Assembly: GCF_009362735.1 (NCBI RefSeq)
Contig: NZ_WHNP01000008.1
Location: 1 to 64,000 of the forward strand
Direction of reading: 5' to 3'
Origin: Paraburkholderia franconis
GTDB taxonomy: Bacteria > Pseudomonadota > Gammaproteobacteria > Burkholderiales > Burkholderiaceae
Length of the DNA: 64,000 bases
Within the stretch, counting starts at the first letter, position 1, and every line of letters begins with the position of its first letter. This document shows positions 37,458-46,751 of this stretch, in pieces. Position numbers and translations under genes: made by a program. The notes under the pieces are model-generated. The model worked only from the letters and a program-made list of their open reading frames with translations. It had not been told where the DNA came from and did no database searches.

Positions 37458-37910
37458 ATGGACGAAAAGATCAGGCGCAAGATCTTAACGCTGCTGGATC
37501 AGCACCGGATCATGACGATTGCCACGCTTAGGCCAGACGGTTGGCCGCAGGCGACGACGGTGGGATATGCGAACGACGGCCTCACGCTTTATTTCCTCTG
37601 TGGCCCAGACAGCCAGAAGGCGGCGAATCTGTCGCGCGACGATCGGGTGTCGCTGACGATCGATCACGACACGGCACAAGTAATGGACATTACGGGACTG
37701 TCGATGGCAGCGCACGCACATGCTGTGGTCGATCAGGCCGAAGCGGAGAAGGCCTTACGCCTGCTCATGGCGAAGTATCCGCAGCAGACCTCAATGCCCG
37801 TGCCAATGCCGACATCGGCGGACGTGTGCGTATTTCGTGTAACTCCGGCCGTGATTTCTGTGCTCGACTACTCCAAGGGCTTTGCTCACGCCGATCTGGT
37901 CAGTTGCTAG
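37458..37910 (+). CDS. Pyridoxamine 5'-phosphate oxidase (PPOX) family flavoprotein
   Basis: The 150-aa split-barrel protein has HRIMTIATLRPDGWPQATTVGYA, which is the FMN-binding N-terminal strand pair. LTLYFLCGPDSQKAANLSRDDRVSLTID follows, typical of PPOX-class FMN or F420-binding proteins. It probably reduces or oxidises a small substrate with FMN; the substrate is unknown. GGAGA lies 6 bases before the ATG. It is divergent from a quinone reductase, so a joint redox-stress role is possible. Confidence 0.82.
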   Translation: MDEKIRRKILTLLDQHRIMTIATLRPDGWPQATTVGYANDGLTLYFLCGPDSQKAANLSRDDRVSLTIDHDTAQVMDITGLSMAAHAHAVVDQAEAEKALRLLMAKYPQQTSMPVPMPTSADVCVFRVTPAVISVLDYSKGFAHADLVSC

Positions 37911-37980
37911 TTAGATTGGACGAACCAGGCGAGTGTGCTAGCCAGGGTGGGAGGCATTCGAATGTTCATGAGTAACCGCG

Positions 37981-38020
37981 CGGATCAACGGACCTTGAGT
38001 AAAAGAGGGCCGTTGATCCG
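37981..38020. terminator. Bidirectional terminator-like hairpin
   Basis: A perfect 11-bp inverted repeat (CGGATCAACGG / CCGTTGATCCG) with an 18-base loop sits between the convergent genes ending at 37910 and 38063. The long loop and absence of a T-run make this a tentative terminator. Confidence 0.5.
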
Positions 38021-38062
38021 CCTTGCAGTGCCTTCGTTACCGGGCGGCCGTATCAAGAGCCC

Positions 38063-38869
38063 TTAGTCGAGCGCCACTGTCCTCGCCCGCTTACGGTTCG
38101 TAGCTGGCGCGCATTCGGCACGCCATTCATCCTGCGAAATGCACGGTAGTCCGAGTGTGTCAGCGACGCGTTTGAACGTATCGGCAGTGCCCAGCAGATC
38201 GCGCTGGGCAATCACCTTATGAGCGAGCGCATACATGATCTTCTCAGGCGCACCATTGACCCGCGCCGACGTCAGTTCCGTTTCGAAATCGATCGCGTGG
38301 TTCAGGACAGCGGCGATCGGCATCTTGAATTGTTGAGCCTTCGCGAAAGATGTTGACACAGGCAGCACAGCATCAGGCGTTACCGTGATTTGGGCTTCAC
38401 GGGCGTATTCGACGACTGATGGGCAGACATCGTCAACGCGAGCGTCGGCCGGAACGTCGGTAGCGAGAATCCGGATGCCGGCCGGAGCCACGCCCGCCGC
38501 GCAAATCGCGGTGAGCGTTTCTACGGCAGCCTGCTGTGACGCAGTATCCGGGGACACCGAGACAACGATCGTTTTCAGTTCAGTAAGAACGTGACGCCTT
38601 AACTGGATAAACGCAATCATGGCGTTCCGATGCTCGGTCGAGACGTCGATGATGCCTCCGCGTGGGGAAGTCATCATGGTGCAGTAGTGATCCTGAAGCG
38701 CATTTTCACTTTCTGTAAGACGCTGGTTGTTGTTCACGTGTTCTCCGTGTCCATCAGGCGTGCCCGGTTTCAGGAGCAAACCCCCCGTCTGTGCGTGAAG
38801 GATTTGTGCGGCCGATGCTTGCGCTGCGCTATTTGAGCTTTGAAAGTGAGCCACAATCAGATGGGTCAT
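38063..38869 (-). CDS. StbB-like plasmid-stability-type protein (P-loop not evident)
   Basis: The 268-aa cytoplasmic protein has a layout that recalls plasmid StbB/TraL-type ATPases. GGIIDV resembles the VVDVGASN strand, LKTIVVSVSPDTASQQAAVETLTAI resembles the later strand and helix, and GIRILATDV precedes a variable half. The usual N-terminal GKT/GKS loop is not seen (the start reads MTHLIVAHFQSSNSAAQASA). If the assignment is right, it has lost ATP binding. It lies beside a tyrosine recombinase, as on plasmid- or ICE-derived DNA. The functional call is tentative. Confidence 0.45.
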   Translation of the reverse strand: MTHLIVAHFQSSNSAAQASAAQILHAQTGGLLLKPGTPDGHGEHVNNNQRLTESENALQDHYCTMMTSPRGGIIDVSTEHRNAMIAFIQLRRHVLTELKTIVVSVSPDTASQQAAVETLTAICAAGVAPAGIRILATDVPADARVDDVCPSVVEYAREAQITVTPDAVLPVSTSFAKAQQFKMPIAAVLNHAIDFETELTSARVNGAPEKIMYALAHKVIAQRDLLGTADTFKRVADTLGLPCISQDEWRAECAPATNRKRARTVALD

Positions 38870-38928
38870 TGTCGTTCCTGCAAGAGTGATTAGTTAGTGG
38901 AGTATCGAATGGTCAAGCGCGTTGCTTC

Positions 38929-39348
38929 TTACGTGACAGAGTCTTCGATGCGAGCTGCACCGCTGGCACACGCCTCGTGCCTGGCCCGACGTCTGCGACT
39001 TCGGGCGAGTTGCGAGTATTCGAGCGGTTGATACGTTCGTAAGCGGAATGCATCCCATTGGCGATTCTGGACGGGGCGACGAATGCGCGGGATCACGATG
39101 GAGCGCAAGACCCTGGCGTTGTAGTTCGCGTGCAGGCACACGAGAAGGACGGCGCTCAGGGCGATCAGGGCGTCATCGACATGCCGATCCCCGTAGTCGA
39201 GAAACGTCGCGTACGCGCGAAGCGATTCCTCCGGAATGTCGGGGATGGAAGATGGCAACGTGCCGTGCGATTGCAAAAAAGCTTCGAACTGGAGCCATAA
39301 AGGCAGCAGTGTCTGGGCTGCTTTGTCGCTGCTGTACCGGGATAGCAA
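38929..39348 (-). CDS. Uncharacterised protein upstream of the StbB-like gene
   Basis: The 139-codon frame starts at TTG and is helical, with an Arg-rich end (PLEYSQLARSRRRRARHE). The middle (FEAFLQSHGTLP, then IPEESLRAYATFLDYGDRHVDDALIALSAVL) faintly resembles the SAM-like core-binding domain of tyrosine recombinases; this is only a suggestion. A strong AAAGGAGGT Shine-Dalgarno at about 39397-39405 belongs to a start in a neighbouring frame (GTG/TTG near 39388). The true start may therefore involve a frameshift, or the gene may be decayed. Confidence 0.4.
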   Translation of the reverse strand: MLSRYSSDKAAQTLLPLWLQFEAFLQSHGTLPSSIPDIPEESLRAYATFLDYGDRHVDDALIALSAVLLVCLHANYNARVLRSIVIPRIRRPVQNRQWDAFRLRTYQPLEYSQLARSRRRRARHEACASGAARIEDSVT

Positions 39349-39447
39349 TGCGAGCTTCCTCTGAGAGTCGGGATTCCAACACTTCTTGTTTACCTCCTTT
39401 AGACAAATAGATCGTGGTGGGCGGGTTTAGTCGATTTGTAATGCTAA

Positions 39448-40542
39448 TTATTGAAAATTGCGCTCACGCTGAAACCCCGTGTGATTCGCCTGAGCACGGC
39501 GTCCGCGCGCCGGCCGTCGACGCGTATGTTCGGCACCATTGTCCAGTTGGAGGTCGCCCGTGCTGGCCATTGCAGGCAATGAGCGGTTTCGTTTGTTTGT
39601 TTTCTTCAAAGGCACGAAGTCGCTGGGTAACTGGATCTTTTCGGGAAACCGGTGCCGGATTTGCCGACAGTAAACGTCGAGGATCATCTTCCCGCGTGAC
39701 GGACCGTGCCCAAGGCGGTCCGATAGTTCGGTCAGTACCTCGACGGGCGGCATTCCGCGATCGAGTGCGGCATTGGCAAAATCGACCGCATAGGTAAATC
39801 TCAGGCTGTGACTTCCGAGTTCCTTGCGCATCGGCAACTGGTCAAAGCGAGACTTCAGGCGGGCCTTTGCGCTTTTGAGGTCATCGTTGCAGCCGGTGAC
39901 CAGTTCAAAGTCTCGACTGCGGCAGAACGCCAGCGCTGCGTTGATCGCGTCGAGCGTTTCCTCGATGTGATCCACAAGCACCTCGGTGCGACGCGGACGT
40001 CCGTTCTTGGCGCCGCGTTCGATGGGCAGGCGTCGATCTCCCTGCACGATCAGATCTCGCCAGGTTTCCAGCGACTTGCCGCACATGAGTGCTTCGCGCA
40101 TACGAAGTCCCAGCCAACGCATCAGGCGAATCACGTGCACGACACCGTCATCGAGCTTTTGTGCCGCGGCCAGCAATTCGCTGAACTCCTGTGGCGTGCG
40201 AGCACGGTGCTTGCCATGCCGGTCCCGTCGCTCAAGTTGGAGAGCCCGGCTGCGGATTGAGCGGGACATATCCTGTCCGGCCGTATCCTGTATCACTGAG
40301 AGCGACGCTCGATAGTTTGCGAGCGTGCCAGGCTTCATCGCTCCCGCAACCAGAAACCGGACAAAAAACTCGAGCATCCAGTCTTCCGCTTCGTTGACTG
40401 CTTCCAGCGTGTGACCGATCCGGGCCGCGAAACGCGAAAACTCGCTCCAGTGCAAGCGACGGTGTTTCTGAGAGTCTTTGCTTCCGCCGGCTTCGCGGCT
40501 CATCTGTGCGGCATGGTTAACGCCTCTTGATCTCCGACCCAT
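39448..40542 (-). CDS. Tyrosine recombinase / integrase-domain protein
   Basis: The 364-aa DNA-cutting enzyme has catalytic boxes in order: RWLGLRMREALM (first Arg), SHSLRFTYAVDFAN (His-x-x-Arg) and LSDRLGHGPSRGKMILDVYCRQI (His and the nucleophilic Tyr). An N-terminal core-binding part is suggested by the segment AMKPGTLANYRASLSVIQ. The ATG at 40542 is chosen because AAAGGAG precedes it by 4 bases; the upstream extension is not protein-like. Such integrase-domain proteins occur on plasmids and integrated elements. No attachment-site repeats were found near it by eye, so the element it once moved is not defined. Confidence 0.8.
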   Translation of the reverse strand: MGRRSRGVNHAAQMSREAGGSKDSQKHRRLHWSEFSRFAARIGHTLEAVNEAEDWMLEFFVRFLVAGAMKPGTLANYRASLSVIQDTAGQDMSRSIRSRALQLERRDRHGKHRARTPQEFSELLAAAQKLDDGVVHVIRLMRWLGLRMREALMCGKSLETWRDLIVQGDRRLPIERGAKNGRPRRTEVLVDHIEETLDAINAALAFCRSRDFELVTGCNDDLKSAKARLKSRFDQLPMRKELGSHSLRFTYAVDFANAALDRGMPPVEVLTELSDRLGHGPSRGKMILDVYCRQIRHRFPEKIQLPSDFVPLKKTNKRNRSLPAMASTGDLQLDNGAEHTRRRPARGRRAQANHTGFQRERNFQ

Positions 40543-41894
40543 AGCACTCCTTTCCTGTGGCTGGTTGTTCCGCCTGTACCTGACCTCATGCGCGGGCGGG
40601 GAGCGCGAATGAGGGCACCCTGTTGCCATCGGTTGCGATGGCCGTATGTCCAAAGAGGACACGTGAGTGAAACGGGCAGGTTCAACGAGGGTGCGACGTT
40701 GACCTGCTGGCATGCGGGAGTACAAGGAAATGGGCAGAGGCGGTTTAGCTGAGGGTCCCCGGATGGCACCGGTGGAAAGGTCTGCGCGCTTGGAAGAGAG
40801 AGCCCGGAGCGGATTGAAGACCGCGCGTCGCATGGCGGCGCGTTCGATGTTCAACCGTATTCGCGTGCATGCAGCACGTGGGCAATGACGGCTCCCGTGA
40901 AGGCGAGCACGAGGTGGGCGGATTTTCGGGTGAGCACGTCACACCGGGATCGCGCTTGATGGCGTGTGAAAGGATTGGTGAGCGCCAGAGCGGCGCGTCG
41001 CAGACCGAAGCGATCGATGAGGTCGACCGGTACAAGACGAAAAGAAAGCCTACGACCGTCCGCAAGCGGACAATCGGGGCATGCGGATGATCCCGGTCGC
41101 ACCGGGAAACAATGCATGCCTTCGGATAGGCTGCTCCTTCTCACAAGCAGAAGTGACGTGTGCTGCTCTCGCGCGAAAAAGTGCATTCCGCGCGAAAAGC
41201 CACACGACCGTTGAGTCGATGAAGAGAACGTGCGTGAAGAATCCGCGCTCGTTGCGAGCGCAAGCAGGGGACACGCGCAAATTAACCCGCGTGCGTTTCA
41301 TGGTGGTGTGCTGCGAGTGGCAGCCAGGAAGATGTTTTCGCCAGACGGACTACGGGAGCCGTGCCTGAGGCGTTCTATCGATGCGTCAGAGACGCTATAA
41401 CAGCCGCTACGTTAGCACAGTGTTTTGTAGTTGCAAATCAAATCACGCATTCACGCATCGGTGCCTTGGAAAGCTACCCAAAAACATATCTCTTTTCACA
41501 TATTGAATCGGTTTAGTCCCTCTCGACGCGTTGCTGACCCGACCTGGAAAGTTAGAATACTTTGTCGAGTAGGGGCTGCTTCTTTGCGGTTGGCGGCTGC
41601 GTCTATTTCAGCGGTGTGTGCACATGTCCATTCCGGTTGAGCGATCCCAACGGAAGGCGGGCACGGCAAAAATGAAGTCTTGAAGAGAAACGGGCAATGG
41701 TGAATGCCGACTGCCTTGAGCAGCATTTCATTTTTTGGGCGAAAACACCCCCAAACCCCCAAGAAGGGGCTGGTTAGGTCGATGCTCGTAACGTGAGCGA
41801 ACGGTGCGCTGATTAAATGTCAATCGCATGGGGCACGTCAAGCGCTTTCTTCGCGTGCGGCATGAATGTCGTCTGGGTGATTTCGCATCCGTTG
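40543..41894. other. Long non-coding stretch before the first TnpB element
   Basis: About 1.35 kb has several overlapping open frames on both strands but none with a ribosome-binding site or recognisable domain. Bases 41396-41460 are AT-rich. It may be decayed DNA of the integrated element. Confidence 0.45.
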
Positions 41895-41915
41895 TTGAAC
41901 AAGGAAGCCGACAAT

Positions 41916-41962
41916 CCGCCCCGTTCACGGGGGGAAGGATAGGCGGCGAACCGAAGGTTCGC
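41916..41962 (+). promoter_or_regulatory. Left-end hairpins of TnpB element 1
   Basis: Two hairpins lie between the left end and tnpB: CCCCG-TTCA-CGGGG and a perfect 7-bp stem with GAA loop. The second is conserved in the other element with G-T wobbles that keep the pairing (GTGAGCC-GAA-GGTTCGC). The first fits the subterminal palindrome bound by Y1 transposases. The second may be a structured leader RNA of tnpB. Confidence 0.65.
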
Positions 41963-42024
41963 TTCTGAGGCCGATGTGGATCGATTTGACTTGACTTGGA
42001 TGTGTATGGATATACAGTATTGGC

Positions 42025-43431
42025 ATGTCTTGCATATTCCAGTCCGGCGTTCGATTCAGTGCCTATCCCGATGCGGGGTTGGCGTCCCTGCTCGTACGCT
42101 GGATTGGCTGCCAGCGCTTCATCTACAACGGCAAGGTCGGCGAGGATCACCTGTACGCTGCTCAGCGGCGGCTGCTGATCAAGAGTGGCGTGACCGATCC
42201 GGATGCATTGAAGACGCCGCTTGACCAGGAGTATTCGCGCTTCAAGAGTCGTGAGCTGTCGCCATGGCTCTACGACGTGCCCAGCCAGGTGCTGCGCAAT
42301 GGCGCGTATCGCTGGATGTGCGCTAAAACCCGGCAACTCAAGGGTCTCGCCAAAGCGCCGACACGCCGCACGCGAAAGAATTTCAACAGTGTCATGCTGA
42401 CGAACGAACTCTTCCGGTTCGTGCGTTCGAATGGCGAAGAGGTTCTGGAAATCGGTACCGAGAAGAATCCCGTCGGGCTTCTTGGATTCAAGGCTCATCG
42501 GCCATACGACCTTCCCAGGACGATCGTCATCCGCAACGAAGCGGGGCGCTGGTTCGTGAGTTTCAGCTACGCTCACGAGGGCGACAGGATCGTTCGCGAG
42601 CCTCACGAGGTGGCGTATGAGATCAACGGTCTTGATGACGATGTGCTCGACGCAGCGACGATCGGCCTCGACCGAAATGTGCGTGACAACTGTTTCACCG
42701 ACAGCACCGGCCGGCAGCATAAGATAGAGCAGGTCAATCTTGATCGCATCGCGCGCAGGGAGAAAGGGGCCCGGCGATATCAGCGGCGGATGTCTCGCAC
42801 CAAAGAGCACTCGGCCAACCGCCGCAAGGTCGCTCAGAAGATCGCGCGGCGCAAGAACTACGCCCAGCGCGTGCGCAAAGACTTCACGCACAAGACGACA
42901 CATGGTCTGGTAGTTTCCGAGACCCGTCTGTTTGTCCTCGAAGGCTTGCGCATCAAGGGTATGACGCGCAAGCCGAAGGCGAAGCGGGATCCGGTGACCG
43001 GCAAGTGGCTGCGCAACGGTGCGCGCGCCAAGGCTGCACTGAGCAAGAAGATTCTCGCGTCGTGCTGGGGCGAGCTGGATCGTCAGTTGCAGTACAAGGC
43101 GACATGGCATAACAAGCTGGCCGTCAAGGTTCCGGCCGCGTATTCAAGTCAAGAGTGTTCCCGCTGTGGGCATACTCACCCAGGCAATCGCGATGGTGCA
43201 CGATTCGCCTGTCAACGCTGTGGTTTGGAGGCGCACGCCGATTGGAATGCTGCTCGGGTCATCAAGGCCCGCGGCATCAGGGCGTTGCGCAAGGGGGTCT
43301 ATGACGCCCCAAAGACCAGGAAGCGTGTTGCGTTTCGACGTAAGGATTTAGAGACCGGCGGGTCGCCGGGGGCTTCGGATACTCCCGAGGAGATGTCTGT
43401 GGAGCAGACGCTAGACCGGCTTGCGGCTTAG
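42025..43431 (+). CDS. tnpB: TnpB RNA-guided nuclease (IS200/IS605 type)
   Basis: The 468-aa protein has the OrfB/TnpB helix-turn-helix start (CQRFIYNGKVGEDHLYAAQRR). A RuvC-like nuclease has catalytic positions in IGLDRNVRDN (Asp near 216), FVLEGLRIK (Glu near 306; most relatives have LEDL) and HADWNAARVIKARG (Asp near 405). The zinc ribbon is CSRCGHTHPGNRDGARFACQRCG. TnpB cuts DNA guided by an omega RNA transcribed from the element's 3' end and so helps the element persist. All catalytic residues are present, so the enzyme looks active. A palindromic TATACAGTATTGGC-type sequence precedes the ATG in both copies. Confidence 0.93.
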   Translation: MSCIFQSGVRFSAYPDAGLASLLVRWIGCQRFIYNGKVGEDHLYAAQRRLLIKSGVTDPDALKTPLDQEYSRFKSRELSPWLYDVPSQVLRNGAYRWMCAKTRQLKGLAKAPTRRTRKNFNSVMLTNELFRFVRSNGEEVLEIGTEKNPVGLLGFKAHRPYDLPRTIVIRNEAGRWFVSFSYAHEGDRIVREPHEVAYEINGLDDDVLDAATIGLDRNVRDNCFTDSTGRQHKIEQVNLDRIARREKGARRYQRRMSRTKEHSANRRKVAQKIARRKNYAQRVRKDFTHKTTHGLVVSETRLFVLEGLRIKGMTRKPKAKRDPVTGKWLRNGARAKAALSKKILASCWGELDRQLQYKATWHNKLAVKVPAAYSSQECSRCGHTHPGNRDGARFACQRCGLEAHADWNAARVIKARGIRALRKGVYDAPKTRKRVAFRRKDLETGGSPGASDTPEEMSVEQTLDRLAA

Positions 43432-43519
43432 GCCGTCAGCGGGCAGTCAGCGATGAAGCAGAAACGAAAGATCGCGAGGTCTTTCAGAAGCTCCGGCCTT
43501 CTTCAGGCCGGGGTAGATC
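43400..43519 (+). ncRNA. Predicted omega RNA (guide scaffold) of TnpB element 1
   Basis: By analogy with characterised TnpB systems, the scaffold overlaps the tnpB 3' end and stops at the element end. The last hairpin (about 43491-43514, CTCCGGCCT / AGGCCGGGG) lies just before the predicted guide, which would begin at 43520 with ACCCGCCACCTCG. The 5' limit is approximate. Confidence 0.5.
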
Positions 43520-43651
43520 ACCCGCCACCTCGAGCGACAGGCGAACCGCTATTCACACCACGGCCCGGAGTTCGACGCTTCGGGTCTCGTTGGCACGCAT
43601 CGACGGTCTTCCCGGGACCCGATGCTACGCGGCGGAAACAGAATTTGTTTT

Positions 43652-43688
43652 GAGAGATGCGCCTGGACACGTCCGGCCAGGCGCTCTC
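43652..43688 (-). terminator. Hairpin at the end of the helicase gene
   Basis: Stem GCGCCTGG / CCAGGCGC with GAGA/TCTC extension and a 10-base loop lies 22 bases after the stop of the minus-strand helicase gene. The sequence beyond it is A-rich rather than T-rich, so termination is uncertain. Confidence 0.5.
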
Positions 43689-43709
43689 ATCTGCTGGGAA
43701 ATTTGACGA

Positions 43710-46700
43710 TTAGCCCTTCTGACGCTTCACAATTTCGCGTTTCAGGCGTTCGATTTCCTCACGTTTGGCAGTTCGTGTGCGCCAATTTTCGTGCAGTTGC
43801 CCGGCGGCGGCCCGCTCCGCCAACTGCCGTGCTCGGTCCGCGCGCAATGAGGCCGCGGGCGTTTCGGCTAACTGCGCTTCCTTCCGCCGCTGCAACTCTT
43901 CTTCCCGCGCGATCGCGCGTTCGGCGGCGATCGGTATGGTGCGTTTGGGTAGCCCGGCCAACGCCAGATAGCGCTCGATGGCATCCGACAAATTCTCCCA
44001 GCCATCCGGGCAAGAAAATTCGTTGATCAGCGGCAGATTGAGGGCTGCATAAATCGATGTCCAGCGTTCTTCCTCCCCCTGCCGGTGACGCACGGCGAGT
44101 TTCGGATTGAACTGATACCAGCCTTGGGCCACGCGCATGAAAAGCGCCCGGTTGTACGCGTAATCCCGTTCGATCTCGTTTCTCGCGAGCACGCCAGACA
44201 GATGCTGGCGTCTGTTGCGTTCAGGACGCAACACATTGGCGGGCAGATGCTGCCAGGCTTCCAGAATGGTACGGGTATCAAATGCGCCGTTGGCCTTGGG
44301 CTGCCAGTGAGTGAAGCGCGACTTGAACAGCACCCAGAGCGTCTGGAAGATGCAGTACTCGGACTGGTGCCTGTCAATGCGCACGAGTCGATCGCCGGTA
44401 TTCACGTCGACGCTGGCCGGGGCGAGATGTTCGTAGAGTGCAGCAAACGGTCCGCGGGCAAACTTCGCATCGCGGAAAGCTTCGCGCAAGGCCCAGTGCA
44501 AGGCATTGTAGCCATAGTGATCGACGGCCTCGCGGTCGGCGCCACGCTCCAGTAAGGCTTCCACCAGCGGCACGTTGCCGGCGGCGGCGGCGGCCATCAG
44601 CGGCGTCTGGTTCATCGGCAGACGATGCTCGATGCCGTGCTGGTCGCATTGTTTCAGGATGTCCTTGAAATTGCCGGCGAAGTAAGGAACGTAGGTCTTG
44701 CGCCCCAGGGTCATGCGCTGCTGCGTACCATTCTTGGCCTGGTCGAATCTCGCTTCCTTGACGAGCCATTGTGCGAGCTGCGGTTCATCAAAACAGGTGG
44801 CGTAGTCGTAGAGCTGCTGCTTCATCTTGCCGCCGGGTGCCTGTTCGCGAAACACTTTGACCAGCAGCTCATTGAGCTTCGCTTCGTCGAACACGGGCCA
44901 AGGCACCGGTGTCTGTTTCAGGATGTTGCGGCGGATGGCCTCGGCCTGCTCCTGCTTGCCCTGAAGCTCAAGCTTGCGCGCTTCTTTCTGCCAGTCCTCA
45001 CGGGTGGATTGTTTCGCCTCCACCTTGACCTGGCCGAGGTCCATATCGAGCAGGCCAAAGAGCGGATGCCCGGTGTCCGACTCGATGACGTAGACATTGC
45101 TGATCGCACGCGTGAGCGCCACATAGAGGGCATTGACGAAGAATTTGTAGACCTCCAGCGACTTGTCGCTTTTGTCCTTCGCGCGCCGGTAGTCCAGCGT
45201 CTCACCAACCAGATCTGCCCGGGTGACCCCTTCGACAATATCACCGAATGCAGCCCGGTGATCGGAGATAAAGCGGTAGAGAACGATGTTCTCGTATTCG
45301 AGGCCCTTGGCTTCATGAATGGAGAACAGCAAGGGCGTAGCGAAGTGCTTTCTTGCCTCCGCCTTGTCTTCGTCGCGCATCACCAGCACCGCAAACTGCG
45401 TGGACTGGCGGATCTTCTGGTCAAGCTCGCGCTTTGTGGCGTCCTTGTCTGGCATCAGCGCGACCTGTCCGGTCTCACCCGCGACGGCTTGAACGAGAAA
45501 ATTGCTTTCGCGATCGATGGAGCCAAAACGCCGTTGCTTGATTTTTAACAGCTGGTTGGCGACGCGCGTGGCCTCCAGCCCGTTGCGAAAATTGGCAGTA
45601 AGCACGCGCAGTTCCTGCCGTTCGGCTAACTGCGGGTCCTTCCAGAACAGGCTCTTGACCTGGCTCCATGAGAAAAAGTTGGGATGGACGATCTGGTTGG
45701 AGTCGCCGCACAGCAGAAAGTGGCCGGGTTTCTTCAGGGTCTTCAGCACCAGCGCCAATTGCACGGTGGTGATGTCCTGCACCTCGTCAATGACCACAAA
45801 GTCATAGCGTGGCGTGACTAGCGTCTGCCATTCCTGAGCGATGATATTGAGGTCGTACAGTTTCGCCTCCGCCAGCCAGGTGCGATACTTTTCGAACAGG
45901 TCGTAGAGTCTGTCGCGCTGCTCAGCGGGAAAGATGGATTGACGCACTCCGAGCGTGCGGTAATGATCGCGCGAGAGCACGCCACCGGCCCCGGCCGCAA
46001 TCACGCCACGAATTTCTTCGAAGACCTGATGGCCGTCGAACTCCCTGTAAATCTGCCTGATGCGCGCGAACCAGCCCGCGAAGTCCCGCCATGTGGCTTC
46101 CCGGCCCTGTGGAACACGGATGGATTCGACGAACTCGCGGTAGGAGAGGAACACAGCTTCCTGCCCGCTGTGCTCGAAACCGTTGGCGTAATACAGATCG
46201 CGGGCACTCTGCGCGAGGTAGCTGGAGTGGGTAACGTAAAGCACCTCGCCTTCGGCGTGCTTGAGCTTTTCGAGCGTTAGCGCCGTCTTGCCGCTGCCGG
46301 CGCTGCCGACCACAATCAACGGCGGCGGCTGGCGATAGACGGCGTATTGCGTGTCGTCGAAAGAAATGGGCTTGTCCAGCAGATGAATCGTCGTGCGTTC
46401 CGGGTGCAGGTAGCGCACAGTTTGCGCATCCCTGATGGCCTCATCGACGTCAATGTCGGGAATTCTGCCTTCATCTATCGACGCGCCGCGTAGAAAGCGC
46501 GATCTGGCATATTCGTGATTGGCGATCACTTCCAGCATCAGCGCGCAGACCTCATCGCCGCGGCGAATCAGGCAGAACAGCAGCCGGTCCGCTTCATCGA
46601 GTTTGGCCCGATAGAACTTGCCGTGGCTAAGATTGGCAAGCTTCTTGACCTGTGCGGCACGGAAGTCGTGACGTGCGATGGCTTCCGCCACCTTGTGATA

Positions 46701-46751
46701 GCTGGCCCTGACGCGAGAGGTGTCAAGGCCGGTGTATTCAAGAATCTTCAT
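43710..46751 (-). CDS. RelE-like / UvrD-type SF1 helicase / ankyrin-repeat fusion protein
   Basis: The 1013-aa protein joins three parts. Residues about 1-90 match the RelE/ParE-type fold in layout (FRAAQVKKLANLSHGKFYRAKL, LLFCLIRRGDEVCALMLEVIANHEYARSRFLRG). Residues about 110-560 form a complete superfamily-1 helicase: Walker A VVGSAGSGKT (147-156), Walker B FVVIDEVQD (318-326), LLCGDSNQIVHP (346-357), LTANFRN (about 384), FSIHEAKGLEYENIV (about 476) and ALYVALTRAISNVYVI (about 541). Residues about 690-780 contain ankyrin repeats (NQTPLMAAAAAGNVPLVEALLERGADREAVDHYGYNALHWAL). A charged, coiled-coil-like tail follows. No operon partner adjoins it. The composition suggests a defence or DNA-repair accessory; no function has been shown from sequence. 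Confidence 0.85.
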   Translation of the reverse strand: MKILEYTGLDTSRVRASYHKVAEAIARHDFRAAQVKKLANLSHGKFYRAKLDEADRLLFCLIRRGDEVCALMLEVIANHEYARSRFLRGASIDEGRIPDIDVDEAIRDAQTVRYLHPERTTIHLLDKPISFDDTQYAVYRQPPPLIVVGSAGSGKTALTLEKLKHAEGEVLYVTHSSYLAQSARDLYYANGFEHSGQEAVFLSYREFVESIRVPQGREATWRDFAGWFARIRQIYREFDGHQVFEEIRGVIAAGAGGVLSRDHYRTLGVRQSIFPAEQRDRLYDLFEKYRTWLAEAKLYDLNIIAQEWQTLVTPRYDFVVIDEVQDITTVQLALVLKTLKKPGHFLLCGDSNQIVHPNFFSWSQVKSLFWKDPQLAERQELRVLTANFRNGLEATRVANQLLKIKQRRFGSIDRESNFLVQAVAGETGQVALMPDKDATKRELDQKIRQSTQFAVLVMRDEDKAEARKHFATPLLFSIHEAKGLEYENIVLYRFISDHRAAFGDIVEGVTRADLVGETLDYRRAKDKSDKSLEVYKFFVNALYVALTRAISNVYVIESDTGHPLFGLLDMDLGQVKVEAKQSTREDWQKEARKLELQGKQEQAEAIRRNILKQTPVPWPVFDEAKLNELLVKVFREQAPGGKMKQQLYDYATCFDEPQLAQWLVKEARFDQAKNGTQQRMTLGRKTYVPYFAGNFKDILKQCDQHGIEHRLPMNQTPLMAAAAAGNVPLVEALLERGADREAVDHYGYNALHWALREAFRDAKFARGPFAALYEHLAPASVDVNTGDRLVRIDRHQSEYCIFQTLWVLFKSRFTHWQPKANGAFDTRTILEAWQHLPANVLRPERNRRQHLSGVLARNEIERDYAYNRALFMRVAQGWYQFNPKLAVRHRQGEEERWTSIYAALNLPLINEFSCPDGWENLSDAIERYLALAGLPKRTIPIAAERAIAREEELQRRKEAQLAETPAASLRADRARQLAERAAAGQLHENWRTRTAKREEIERLKREIVKRQKG

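Larger units (their letters stand above)
41901..43519 (+). mobile_element. TnpB-only IS200/IS605-type element 1
   Basis: Boundaries are inferred by aligning this element with the one at 48019-49689. Both are preceded by TTGAAC (41895-41900 here). Both begin AAG(G/A)AAGCCGACAATCC and carry a left hairpin (CCCCG TTCA CGGGG, 41919-41932) and a second GCGAACC-GAA-GGTTCGC hairpin (41946-41962). Both end after a right hairpin (about 43491-43514) with GGGG-NNNN-TC. Only tnpB is present; without a TnpA transposase the element would need one supplied in trans. Confidence 0.8.

Noticed and set aside
41728..43110. 460-codon minus-strand frame
   Set aside because: It lies opposite tnpB, has no domain and shows the composition of a GC-rich shadow frame.
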